DNA of 64,000 nt, from contig JAVMKO010000001.1 of NCBI GenBank assembly GCA_032164245.1, forward strand, positions 82,395,892 through 82,459,891, written 5' to 3'. The notes beneath the pieces were generated by a model. It made no database searches, was not told the DNA's origin, and was given only the letters and a program-made list of their open reading frames with translations. This document shows, one piece after another, positions 11,901 to 20,012 of the stretch. The translations under genes were made by a program, and so were the position numbers. The stretch is from Sternotherus odoratus. Lineage: Eukaryota > Chordata > Testudines > Kinosternidae. The stretch's first letter is position 1. Every line of letters begins with the position of its first letter.

Positions 11901-13335
11901 TCCTTCTTGCTGGCTGGGTACTCCACTCTTGCAGGAGCTCTACAAAGCCTGGCCAGTCCCGTCCCAGAATCACTGGGTATGCCAACTTCGGGGCCACCCC
12001 GACGAGACATCGCCCTCTCTGCTGGGCTGTCTCGAGCTGCACCCAGACAGTAGGGTAGGGCCTCACGTCCCCGTGGATACACTGTAGGCGTATAGGGGCC
12101 CCTTTTGGGCCAGCGAGTTCTACTAACCCCTCTCGGATGACTGACTGGCTACACCCAGAGTCAACCAGGGCCATGGTAGGTATCCCCTCCACCTTCACAG
12201 GTACCACGATCTTACCCGGCTCCCACTTCCTGGCACGTTGGCCGGCGGCCCATACCTGTCCATAACTGCAGTCCATGTACGGGCAGTCCCTCCGGAAGTG
12301 CCCTATCTTCCCGCACTCATAACACCGGTCCCGTTCGCCTTCCTCGGACCGGGTGCTGTGGGAATAGTCGGACCTCATAGTCACGTCTTCCGGGCTCTGC
12401 GGGAGGTCCGTCCCGTGTGGGCCCCTCGACCTGGGTGTCGCCGGGGCCTTGGCCGGCCGCACTGGCCGACGGGGTTCCCCCCTCTCTGTCTTGTGCGCGT
12501 CTGGCCCTGGGGCCGGGTTCTTCCTGCCCGCATGCCCCACCTTGGAAACGACCTTCGGTTCCCCCTCCGCTGCCAGGTAATCCTCCATCAAGGAGGTGGC
12601 TTCGGGGAGTGACCTTGGTCGATGCCGCTGTACCCACTCCCTTCCCCCAACTGGGAGGATCTGGAGGAACTGCTCCAGGGCCACCATTTCAGCCACCTGG
12701 CCTCCGGTCCGGTGTTCGGGTTCCAGCCACCGCCAGCAGAGATCGCGGATGTGTTGGGCCACTGCTCGAGGTCTAGCCCCCGGCGTGTATCGCGCTCGGC
12801 GGAGGCGTTGGCGGTACACCTCGGGGTTGACGCCTGTTTGGTCCAGAATGGCTGCCTTGACCTTGGAATAGTCCAGGGCCTCCTGTGGGTCCAAATTCCT
12901 ATAGGCGGCTTGGGCGGGGCCCGTCAGGTACGGGGCGAGGATGGTGGCCCAATGGGCGCTGGGCCACTGGACGGCAGTTGCAACCCGTTCAAACGTCACC
13001 AGAAAGGCCTCGGGGTCATCCCCGGGCCCCATCTTGGTTAGTCGCACCGGCAGTCCTCCGAGGCCCTCGCCCGTTCCGCCCCCGACAGCTCCTAGGGGTA
13101 GACTCGGTGCACGCCCCGCAAGTGTGGTCAGCTGTTGGAAGAGCCGCTCTTGGCTGGCTTGTTGCTGTGCGGTCAGGGCCTGTATTAGCTGCTGCTGCTG
13201 CTCTTGCTGCTGCGCCGCCTGCTGCTGCTGCTGGGATGCTAGCTCTTGGAGCAACTGCCGCTGCTGCTGCTGCTGCAGTGTTGCCTGCTGTTGCTGGTTG
13301 TCCAGCAGCCATTTCAGGAGCTTCTCGAACTCCAT
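8623..13335 (-). CDS. Gag-pol polyprotein of a Gmr1-like retrotransposon (SCAN-Gag, PR, IN, RT, RNase H)
   Basis: One intact frame of 1570 codons. I chose the ATG at 13333-13335 because it has a strong Kozak context (A at -3, G at +4); the frame is open 19 codons further upstream but only with a TTG. Numbering is from this ATG. Residues 14-59 are glutamine-rich. Residues about 106-257 are a Gag capsid-like region whose core (174-257) matches the SCAN domain ([25 protein letters not shown]). A CCHC knuckle has C338, C341, H346, C351. Protease has DSG at 392-394 and VILGRDW near 455-461. Integrase has H607, H614, C644, C647, then D676, D735, E771 (exact D-35-E spacing) and a GPY/F-like module near 908-926. 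RT has D1111 and YIDD at 1172-1175. RNase H has D1323, E1364, D1389, D1432. The last 110 residues, from C1461, are read from the 3' LTR and match nothing I know. All catalytic residues I can identify are present. Confidence 0.95.
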   Translation of the reverse strand: MEFEKLLKWLLDNQQQQATLQQQQQRQLLQELASQQQQQAAQQQEQQQQLIQALTAQQQASQERLFQQLTTLAGRAPSLPLGAVGGGTGEGLGGLPVRLTKMGPGDDPEAFLVTFERVATAVQWPSAHWATILAPYLTGPAQAAYRNLDPQEALDYSKVKAAILDQTGVNPEVYRQRLRRARYTPGARPRAVAQHIRDLCWRWLEPEHRTGGQVAEMVALEQFLQILPVGGREWVQRHRPRSLPEATSLMEDYLAAEGEPKVVSKVGHAGRKNPAPGPDAHKTERGEPRRPVRPAKAPATPRSRGPHGTDLPQSPEDVTMRSDYSHSTRSEEGERDRCYECGKIGHFRRDCPYMDCSYGQVWAAGQRARKWEPGKIVVPVKVEGIPTMALVDSGCSQSVIREGLVELAGPKGAPIRLQCIHGDVRPYPTVWVQLETAQQRGRCLVGVAPKLAYPVILGRDWPGFVELLQEWSTQPARRKGARMERPGLLGQEAPDDPLEGPSEAAGIDAGRQVPPETQIGEDQGWLDINVDLLEEQRGDATLSRAWDQATSTPDPEEGSPRRRRQGPHFEIQNDLLYRRVPEPQTKEELRQLLVPRRFRRHVLQLAHSVPWAGHLGREKTLQRVAQRFFWPGIHHDVREYCASCPECQKASPKGVPKAPLIPLPVVGVPFERIGLDLVGPLEKSSSGHKYILVVVDYATRYPEAVPLRTATAPAIANELLQVFARVGLPREILTDQGTNVTSRLMAELCHLLNIRALKTSVYHPQTDGLVERFNRTLKSMLRKFVEDDPRHWNKLLPALLFAVREVPQASTGFSPFELLYGRRPRGILDLLKETWEEQESRARGTVQYILHLRERLRELGTLARENLEKAQRSQEAHYNKGAKLRRFEPGDRVLLLLPSSESKLLAKWQGPFEVTRQVGPVDYEVRMSGRRRDTQVYHVNLLKAWRDREGLMIAPYPPDPELGPSAGEPEKGEAAAIGRELEPGQQEQVQRLIAAFPDVLSAQPGRTPLISHHIATIPGHKVRENHRPLPKKMWETVQKEIETMLALGVVEESRSEWRSPIVLVPKPDGTVRFCIDFRKVNAISRFDAYPMPRVDELLERLGKAEFISTLDLTKGYWQIPLTPTSKEKTAFPTPFGLYHFTMMPFGLHGAAATFQRLMNQVLHPHSSYAAAYIDDIIVYSASWEEHLEHLAKVLRALGRAGLTANPAKCHLGQREVTYLGYTVGRGRLRPLVDKVEALKGYAPPTTKRQVRQFLGLAGYYRRFVPNFATLAAPLTDLTKSSQPKKVQWSAACERAFNALKERLTQEPVLAQPDFSKPFILQTDASEVGLGAVLSQEEGGEEHPVLYLSRKLFPREVRYSTIEREALAVKWAVDALRYYLLGNPFSLVTDHAPLRWLNNMKDANARIMRWYLSLQPYSFQVSHRPGKAHGNADFFSRVGEEAEEREPQGQPALAAVLRGRVCDGAERPRTGTARVNLSLWAEEATPRKLCWACSSWRPSIKACRVAQLGLTTGGEGRLLPAPEEEQPTSWDPDDSLAVTPLEDPPAIGPEGDHSDGPPDTEGRVGSDPGNF
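8958..8968 (-). promoter_or_regulatory. Polypurine tract for plus-strand priming
   Basis: In element orientation the bases are AAGGGGGAGGG, two bases before the 3' LTR. This is where a plus-strand primer should lie. The tract is also coding: it specifies the L-R-G-R-V stretch just before the LTR-encoded tail. Confidence 0.8.
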
Positions 13336-13363
13336 CTTGTCCCTAGGTCCTCCTTGCAGGACC

Positions 13364-13391
13364 GGTTCAAATAGTCCCTGGTCAGGTGCCA
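13364..13391 (-). promoter_or_regulatory. Primer binding site, best match tRNA-Lys
   Basis: Two bases inside the 5' LTR, the minus strand reads TGGCACCTGACCAGGGAC (13391 down to 13374). It starts with TGG, complementary to the tRNA CCA end. It matches the well-known tRNA-Lys3 primer site at 15 of 18 positions. Beyond it, the plus strand reads GGTTCAA (13364-13370), which also matches the T-arm of that tRNA after a 3-base interruption. The primer assignment is inference from memory of the tRNA end. Confidence 0.7.
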
Positions 13392-13494
13392 ATTGTGGCG
13401 GGTCCGCTTCCGCAGCGCCCCCTGAAGGCTGGGGCTAGGCGTGGCAGCGGACCTCCACCTGTCTTTGACCCCCCCCCTCTCAAGGGAAAGGGGG

Positions 13495-14020
13495 TTGCAT
13501 GGCCCAATGGCCGGAGTCAATAGGATTGCTTCCCCCTCCCGGGGTAGCGTGGCCCAATGGCCGGAGTCAATAGGATTGCTCCCCGCTCCCGGGGTAGCGT
13601 GGCCCAGTGGCCAGAGTCAATAGGATTGCTCCCCGCTCCCGGGGTAGCGTGGCCCAGTGGCCAGAGCCAATAGGATTGCTCCCCGCTCCCGGGGTAGCGT
13701 GGCCCAGTGGCCAGAGTCAATAGGATTGCTCCCCGCTCCCGGGGTAGCGTGGCCCAGTGGCCAGAGCCAATAGGATTGCTCCCCGCTCCCGGGGTAGCGT
13801 GGCCCAGTGGCCAGAGTCAATAGGATTGCTCCCCGCTCCCGGGGTAGCGTGGCCCAGTGGCCAGAGTCAATAGGATTGCTCCCCGCTCCCGGGGTAGCGT
13901 GGCCCAGTGGCCAGAGTCAATAGGATCGCTCCCCGCTCTCGGGGTAGCGTGGCCCAGTGGCCAGAGTCAATACAATTGCTTCCCGCTCTCGGGGTAGCGT
14001 GGCCTAATGGCCGTAGGGGT
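13495..14020 (-). repeat. 50-bp tandem repeat array inside the 5' LTR
   Basis: Unit-for-unit copy of the 7976-8500 array, shifted by 5519, with the same variants in the same units (AGAGCCAATAGG in units 4 and 6, GGATCGC in unit 9). Equal copy number in both LTRs fits copying of one LTR into two during reverse transcription and shows no repeat slippage since. Confidence 0.92.
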
Positions 14021-14352
14021 AGGGGGACCCGGGCCCTCCCACTCCACCGGGTCCCGACCCAGGGCTCACCTACCAGCGGGGCTGGTCTCGCCCCACGCTC
14101 GGCGGGGATCCGCCCGCAACACGCCGAGCTAGGCTGTCCCTTTAAAAGTTCCCTGGGTCACTTCCTACCCTGCCTTCGGTGTCCGGGGGTCCGTCGGAGT
14201 GGTCTCCCTCCGGGCCGATGGCGGGTGGGTCCTCCAGCGGCGTCACAGCCAGGCTGTCGTCTGGGTCCCAGGATGTTGGCTGTTCCTCCTCAGGAGCTGG
14301 TAACAGACGTCCTTCCCCTCCGGTGGTCAGCCCCAACTGAGCAACTCTGCAG

Positions 14353-14362
14353 GCTTTTATGC
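14353..14362 (-). promoter_or_regulatory. Candidate TATA box of the 5' LTR
   Basis: The minus strand reads GCATAAAAGC about 112 bases inside the LTR. If used, transcription would start near 14325 and the 50-bp array would be in the transcribed leader. A second AT-rich candidate, CTTTTAAAGG, lies near 14140-14149; in the 3' LTR copy that site overlaps the gag-pol stop codon. Which is used cannot be told from sequence. Confidence 0.45.
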
Positions 14363-14474
14363 TGGGTCTCCAGCTGGAGCATGCCCAGCAGAGCTTCCGG
14401 GGCGTGGCTTCCTCTGCCCAGAGAGAAGGGTTAACCCTTGCTGTACCGGTGCGGGGCCGCTCAGCCCCGTCACA

Positions 14475-14479
14475 CTGAC
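14475..14479. repeat. Right target-site duplication (CTGAC) of the LTR retrotransposon
   Basis: CTGAC follows the CA end of the right LTR and equals 7870-7874. Without the element and one copy of the duplication, the flanks join as ordinary host DNA. Confidence 0.93.
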
Positions 14480-15340
14480 GGTTGGTTTCTACAGGAGGAT
14501 CAGTAGCTGCAGGAACCACTAGTTCCAGGAAGTGGCAGACCAATAGACCCACTGCTCTGTTCCAAAACCACTGGGATCAGAAGGCACCAGGAACTCCCAC
14601 CAGGGCAACCCACACCAACTGTCCTCAGAAGTGTCTGGCCAGCCCTAATCGCTTCTGACACTGGCAGCAATCAGTTTCCTACTTTAATAGTGGTTTAATG
14701 TCAGAAGAAGAACACTAATCTTGTGTGACTAAACTAGAGATGGCACTGAACTGGAACGCTGCACCAGAACCCCCCACTAGCTTTGGGGAAATTTGGCTCC
14801 AGCTCAGCATGTAGACACTGCAGTTTAGCTTTCCCTCTGACCTACTGAAATGTTTATTTTTAACCACTCATAGTGAGTTCTTCCTGTGGGAATTAAATCA
14901 GTGCTAATGAGACAGAAACTGGCTCACAGCTTCCACCACTGGGCTCTCCCTACACTGTCCCATTACCGCAAAATGGCCTCCTCCGGCAGGGGGTTCACTA
15001 CGAACTGTGGGCCTCATTCTGCTGTGTGCCACAGTCCATGGCAAAACTCCCATTTAACAGAATGACAGCAAGAGCCAGCCCTTTCCTTCAACGTCAGGCC
15101 ACAGTTTATTCTGTGAGAAGCATTTCCCTTATAAACATTAGAATATGGGCTGAGAAAAATGAGTGGAATTTCCTTGCAGTGATGTCAGCCCCACAATCCC
15201 GCGTCCTACAACTTCCTGGCTTCACTCGTTCACACACAGGAACTAAAAAAATACATAGTCACCGGCACTGAGAATTAAAAAACCCGGCACCGACTTTATA
15301 GGACTAGCCACATACTACCCCTGAACTTCTCACTTACCTT
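14480..15340. other. Host non-coding stretch
   Basis: No recognisable gene or repeat. It continues the host sequence interrupted by the LTR element. Confidence 0.45.
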
Positions 15341-15736
15341 AGAATCATAGAATATCAGGGTTGGAAGGGACCTCAGAGGATCATCTAGTCCAACCCCCTG
15401 CTCAAAACAGGACCAATCCCCAACTAAATCATTCCAGCCAGCGCTTTATCAAGCCTGACCTTAAAAACCTCTAAGGAAGGTGATTCTACCACCTCTCTAG
15501 GTAACCCATTCCAATGCTTGACCACCCTCCTAGTGAAAAAGTTTTTCCTAATATCCAATCTAAACCTTCCCAACTGCAACTTGAGACCATTACTCCTTGT
15601 TCTGTCATCTGCTACCACTGAGAACAGTCTAGATCCATCCTCTTTGAACCCCCTTTCAGGTAGTTGAAAGCAGCTATCAAATCCCCCCTCAGTCTTCTCT
15701 TCTGTAGACTAAACAATCCCAGTTCTCTCAGCCTAG
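15341..15736 (-). mobile_element. CR1 LINE, 5'-truncated 3' end
   Basis: In plus orientation it begins AGAATCATAGAATATCAGGG, the reverse of the CR1 3' tail with its ATTCTATG-type repeat. On the minus strand, 15424-15618 encodes [20 protein letters not shown] and the [19 protein letters not shown] segment, the C-terminus of the CR1 second open reading frame. Only the last ~400 bp remain, as is usual for CR1 copies. The peptide is fairly well kept, so this copy is not among the oldest. Confidence 0.9.
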
Positions 15737-17921
15737 AACCAGCCCTTCCTTCTCTATTATATGTGGACCTCATCTTTCTGTTTTTTTAAACTCTGGTCAC
15801 ACACCAGCTACTTGTACTAGGAAGAAATTGCAACTTGTTTACTAAGAAGGTCAATCTTTCCCACACCGTGATCTCCTACCCTAAAAATATGTGTAAGCCA
15901 CAAGGCCACCCTGCTATTGCAGAGACACAGATCACTCCTTGCTGCTGCCCATGGCCATGGAAGTCACTCCTTTAACTCGAGTGGTAGAGCTCCGCTCTTG
16001 GGAACAAAAGGTTCTAAGTTCTGACTCACCCACGAGATGCAATTATGGAAAAAACTGTTGTGATGGCTAGTAATGGCTGACATTTAACAGTGACCCCTGT
16101 ATATAAGGCACCATAACCATTGTGACTTCAAGCATCCTTCCAAGAGGTAGGACCTGAGTGTACTCACCATGGAGTGGATGGTCTGTGGGGAAATGACACA
16201 GCTGATCTTCATGTTTTCTCTTGCCTCCCAGGTGCTCATGTACCTCATCTTCACTGAGAAAGGCAGTCGGGCTTGCATCCAGGGCACTGGGTCTTCTGCA
16301 GTGAACTGGCCGCATTGCGCTGGCCTTGGCCACAAACGCAGAGGGTGAGGCTGAGCAAAGCATCTTTGCTGAAGGTAAGGCATTGTCTGATTTCCACATG
16401 CTGCTGGAATCTGTGAAAGGCGTGGCACATGAGTGCTTTGTGTCAGGGACAGGCACCCTCCACTTCTGTTTCAGTGAAAGCCAGAAACACGGGCACCAAG
16501 ATCAGACCAGCATGCGGGCAGGGGGAGAGGGAAGAAGTTTGGACTAGTCAAGGTAGACATTGGTGGGGATGGGCTTGTACCTGCTGAACTGTGGAGCAAT
16601 GCTAGAACGACCTGTTGCATTGACATTTTCATTGGAAATACAGGTTCAGGTGCAGCTTTGAGCCCCAAGGGACCCAGCCGCTCTTTTTTACTATACTCCA
16701 CCACTTCCACGTTCCAGGCCCCGTGGGGCAAGATTATCAAAAGAGCACCCTGCATTAGGACTAGGAGGTCATGAGATCTCAGCTCCCAATGAGGAACCTA
16801 AACAGGTGGCCAGCTTTTCAAAAGAGGTCAGCACACTGGCAGCAGTGCTGTTTTGAAAAACCGGCGTCATGAAGGCAGCTGTTGGATATCCAGTAGTTTC
16901 GATAAACTTTAATTAGGTACCTAAATGGGAGGGGAGCTCATTTGAAAATCTGCTTTCAATTGGGGGTGCTGTGCACTTCAACACCAGGCCTTGAACTCTT
17001 TGGAAACTAAGTGCACATTACGTGTGCATCTTGCTGATTTACAAGGATTGGATGTAGCTACCTGCACAGCCTGTCAACACCACGCCTCATCAGTCCAGAA
17101 GGGGTGTTGTAGAGCGGTGTAAAGTTTTGTCTTTGGCCTCGCTGCTCCTCATCCACACACCTCTGGCAGCCTTGAACTGAGCATGAGGCCGGAACTTACA
17201 TTCCCCCTGCACACTGGTAGCCCATCCCTCTGGAGTCTGGTCAAGAGTTTGTCCCATTATCAAGCTGCCCCTGGGTATTGTTCCTTTCCTGTCTCAGCAT
17301 CTGAGCTGACAGCAAATTGAGGGTGTGCTGAATTTTAATCTGGTCTGGCTAGGTGAGGCTGTTCTCATAGCAATATACTTTTTCACCTATTTGCATGGAA
17401 AGAAAATTTGGCTTGTAATATGTATTTTATTTCTGGCCTTGACAACGCTTTAGGCTTTGTGGATTTTCATTTTTGAATACATTTCCCTCTGTTCTATTGA
17501 TAATCACCCACATAGTGGCGATAATTATATTGCCTTGAGACAAAGGCCCAAGACACAATGACTTCAATGGGAATTGCACAAAAGTATCAGAGGGCAGAAG
17601 CTGATCCAAAGAAAATACAGTCAGAGAAAGCTTTGGAAACTACCCAAAGCTTCTTAGCAATAAGGGACAATTGTTCAAATATTATCTTTGCAAATGATCA
17701 CACGTCTTTGGAGAGACTTCTAAAGACAATTGAATACAGCCCAAGCATGTTGACCTTTAGGCCCTCGTGCAAGGTCCATTTCCTCTCTCAAAGATGATAG
17801 GGAAAGAAGGGGGAGCACTGTGTGGGTTGATGTTTACTTCATTTCTTTGTGGGCCTTGGAGGAGTCTGAGGTTCTTGAAGTTGTTAATTCAAATTAGTCT
17901 TTTTTTTAAATAGACTAATTA
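15737..17921. other. Host non-coding stretch with a weak tRNA-like SINE fragment
   Basis: At 15971-16023 the sequence has an A-box-like TTTAACTCGAGTGGTAGAG and a later AAAGGTTCTAAGTT, spaced as in a tRNA-derived SINE head. At about 16750-16960 the text (GAGCTCATTTGAAAATCTGC and neighbours) resembles an old dispersed repeat also seen near 50340-50466. I find no gene; the short frames at 16067-16547 show no domain. Confidence 0.4.
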
Positions 17922-18013
17922 AGAAGAAGAGCTCTGTGCTGCTCAAAAGCTTGTTTCTCTCAGCAACAGAAGTTGGTCCAATAAAGGATATTACCTCACC
18001 CACTTGTCTCTCT
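17922..18013 (+). repeat. Dispersed repeat, copy 1 of 2 (AGAAGAGCT...CAACAGAAGTTGG)
   Basis: It shares a ~90-bp block with 59500-59594, including AAGAAGAGCT, AGCTTGT.TCTCTC, CAACAGAAGTTGG and CCAATAAA...TATTA.CTCACCCA. The family is interspersed and non-coding; I cannot name it with certainty. Confidence 0.65.
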
Positions 18014-18035
18014 TATTTTTTAAAGTCATTTTATA

Positions 18036-18625
18036 CAAACAGGAGGGATGGTCCAGTGGCCCTAGGACATAGAAGACCCACTTCAAGTCCCTGCTCTGCC
18101 AAAGACTTCCTAGTGACCTTTTTCAAGTCATCTAGCCCAGTGGCTCTCAACCTTTCCAGACTACTGTATCCCTTCCCGGAGTCTGATTTGCCTTTCGTAC
18201 TCCAAGTTTCACCCCCACTTAAAAATTTCTTGCTTACAAAAGTGTCACAGCACACTGTTATTGAAAAATGGCTCACTTTCTCATTTTTACTATATAATTA
18301 TAAAATAAATTGATTGGAACATAAATATTGTACCTACATTTCAGTGTATAGTAAATTGAGCAGTATAAACAAGTCATTGTCTGTGAGAAATTTTAGTTTG
18401 CACTGACATCACTAGTGCTTTTTATGTAGCTTGTTATAAAACTAGGCAAATATCGAGATGAGCTGATGTACCCTCTGGAATTTGAGTACTCCTCAGGTTA
18501 TACATACTCCTGGTTGAGAGCCACTGGTCTAGGCCTCTCTTTCCTGTGTGTAAAATGGGGATAATATCACCTCCCTACTTTACATGGGTGTTGTGAGGAG
18601 AAGTTATTAAAGATTGTGAGGTGTT
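18036..18625 (+). repeat. MIR/CORE-type SINE split by a hAT element
   Basis: The left part (18036-18137) reads as a SINE body ('gtggccctaggacatagaag', 'ctgctctgccaaag', 'tgacctttttcaagtca'). The right part (18527-18625) resumes with CCTGTGTGTAAAATGGGGAT and TGTTGTGAGGAG, which are the expected next segments. The intervening 389 bp are a separate transposon. The SINE is therefore older than the insertion. Confidence 0.7.
18138..18526. mobile_element. Non-autonomous hAT-type element nested in a SINE
   Basis: The ends are CAGTGGCTCTCAACC and its exact reverse complement GGTTGAGAGCCACTG (15 bp). Flanks ATCTAGCC and GTCTAGGC agree at six of eight positions, a worn 8-bp duplication. CAGTGG ends and 8-bp duplications are hAT traits. 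There is no transposase frame. Confidence 0.8.
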
Positions 18626-18850
18626 CCAACTAGAAGTATAAAAGATAGATCAATTCATGTTAGGGGGGAACAGTTAAAACATTTTATAACTAACACAACA
18701 CAGTAAACTTTTATTTCACATGCTGTCCCATCCTTTAAGTCTTTCACGCACAACAGATCACAAAGCACTTCACTGAGATACCACAGAGATGGGCATGATA
18801 TATGGACATCAATAGAATAATCATAGGCTAAAGAGGAGAAAGACTTAGAG

Positions 18851-20004
18851 CAGGGGTGGGCAAACTCCGGCCCGCGGTGCCATTGCATCTGGCCCCCCGG
18901 CTGAGGAGGCTTCCCCCGCCCCTCCCCCAGAAGCAGCTGCACGGACAGCATTCTGGGGGGCTGGGACAGTGCACTACCCCCTCCCCCAGAGCCGCGCCGC
19001 GTGGCCAGCACTGGGGGAGTGGGGGAGAGACGTGGTTGCGCTCCCGTCCTCCTCCGGAGCCGCGCCGCTGCGAGCAGCGCTCGGGGGGGGGGGGGCGGGG
19101 TGTGGCTTCCCCCTCCCCCTGAGCCGCGCCGCACGGCCAGCGTTGGGGGAGTGGGGGAGAGACGTGGTTGCGCTCCCGTCCTCCTCCGGAGCCGCGCCGC
19201 TGCGAGCAGCGCTCGGGGGGGGGCGGGGTGTGGCTTCCCCCTCCCCCTGAGCCGCGCCGCACGGCCAGCGTTGGGGGAGTGGGGGAGAGACATGGTTGCG
19301 CTCCCGTCCTCCTCCGGAGCCGCGCCTCTGCGAGCAGCGCTCTGGGGGGGGCTTCCCCCTCCCCCTGAGTCGCGCCGCGTGGCCAACACTGGGGGGGGGG
19401 GGTGAGGGGCGGCTGAGCACTCCACCCTCCCCCAGAGCCGCACTGCGCGCAGAGCTCTGGGGGCCGGGGCGCGCTCGCGCCTCTCCCAGAGCCATGTGGG
19501 GAGCACTGGGGGGCCGGGGCTGCGTGCTCCCCGCTCCCCCAGAGCCATGCCAGGAGGGGAGTGCTCTGGGGGCTGGGGCAGCATGCTAACCCCCTCCACC
19601 GGAACCCCACTGAGCAGCTATGGTAAGGGGGGGGCGCGTAGGCAGGGTTCTGGGGTGGTGGTTGGGGGGGATTTGGAGAGGGGTGGTCAGGGAGTGGGGT
19701 GAGTTGGATAGGGGGTGGGGTTCCAGGGTGGTGATTAGGGGGTGGGAGGGTGGATAGGAGTCGGGGCAGTCAGAGGACAGGGAGCAGGGGAATTGGGTAG
19801 GATCCTCCCCAGGTTAGGGGTCTCTAGAAGGGGAAATCGGGACAAGGTCGGGCGGGGCTGGATGGGTTGGAGATTCTCAGGGGGTAGTCAGGGGGCGGGA
19901 AGTGGGAGGGGACCAGATTGGGGGCGGGGTCTTCCCTACCCGGCCCTCAATATAATTTGGCAAACCCGATGTGGCCCTCGAGCCAAAAAGTTTGCCCACC
20001 TCTG
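18851..20004. mobile_element. GC-rich 1154-bp non-autonomous hAT-type element
   Basis: Ends are CAGGGGTGGGCAAACT on the left and the reverse complement of CAGAGGTGGGCAAACT on the right. Perfect 8-bp duplications ACTTAGAG lie at 18843-18850 and 20005-20012. The interior is extremely GC-rich and includes tandem units of about 129 bp (see next entry). Long open frames on both strands across it come from the repeated, stop-poor GC-rich sequence and have no transposase motifs. Confidence 0.88.
18989..19400. repeat. ~129-bp tandem repeat inside the hAT-type element
   Basis: The string GCGAGCAGCGCTC recurs near 19068, 19201 and 19330, each in the context of CCGCGCCGCTGCGAG or a close variant. Between them are copies of GGCCAGCGTTGGGGGAGTGG. 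Units differ by G-run length and small deletions. About three units are visible. Confidence 0.75.
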
Positions 20005-20012
20005 ACTTAGAG

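Larger units (their letters stand above)
7875..14474 (-). mobile_element. Complete Gmr1-like Ty3/gypsy LTR retrotransposon
   Basis: A 6600-bp element transcribed on the minus strand: 5' LTR 13394-14474, primer binding site at about 13374-13391, gag-pol 8623-13335, polypurine tract at about 8958-8968, 3' LTR 7875-8955. The LTR ends are TG...CA and the flanks are perfect CTGAC duplications. The polyprotein order is Gag, protease, integrase, reverse transcriptase, RNase H. Integrase precedes RT, as in Ty1/copia, while RT and RNase H motifs are gypsy-type; this combination defines the Gmr1-like group. There is no envelope frame. The element is far richer in GC and CpG than its surroundings, and the reading frame has no stop or frameshift. 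All of this is as expected for a young, possibly autonomous copy. Confidence 0.93.
13394..14474 (-). repeat. 5' LTR (right in the window), 1081 bp
   Basis: Same length and borders as the left LTR, with one difference seen (14428). It opens the element in transcription orientation with TGTGACGGGG and closes with CCGCCACA. It should supply the promoter. A frame within it repeats the polyprotein tail but has no gag-pol ahead of it, so it is not a gene. Confidence 0.95.

Noticed and set aside
13336..13392. Upstream extension of gag-pol starting at TTG
   Set aside because: It begins in the primer binding site with a non-ATG codon; the ATG at 13333-13335 has strong context.
14142..14552. Minus-strand frame in the 5' LTR that repeats the polyprotein tail
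   Set aside because: It is the LTR duplicate of the gag-pol C-terminus. It opens in host flanking sequence and lacks the rest of the protein.
15971..16023. Possible tRNA gene
   Set aside because: A-box and B-box-like words are present but no cloverleaf can be formed; better read as a SINE head fragment.
18655..19610. Minus-strand frames of 260-314 aa over GC-rich repeats
   Set aside because: The peptides are proline/arginine/glycine-rich translations of the tandem repeats in several overlapping frames; no transposase or other domain.
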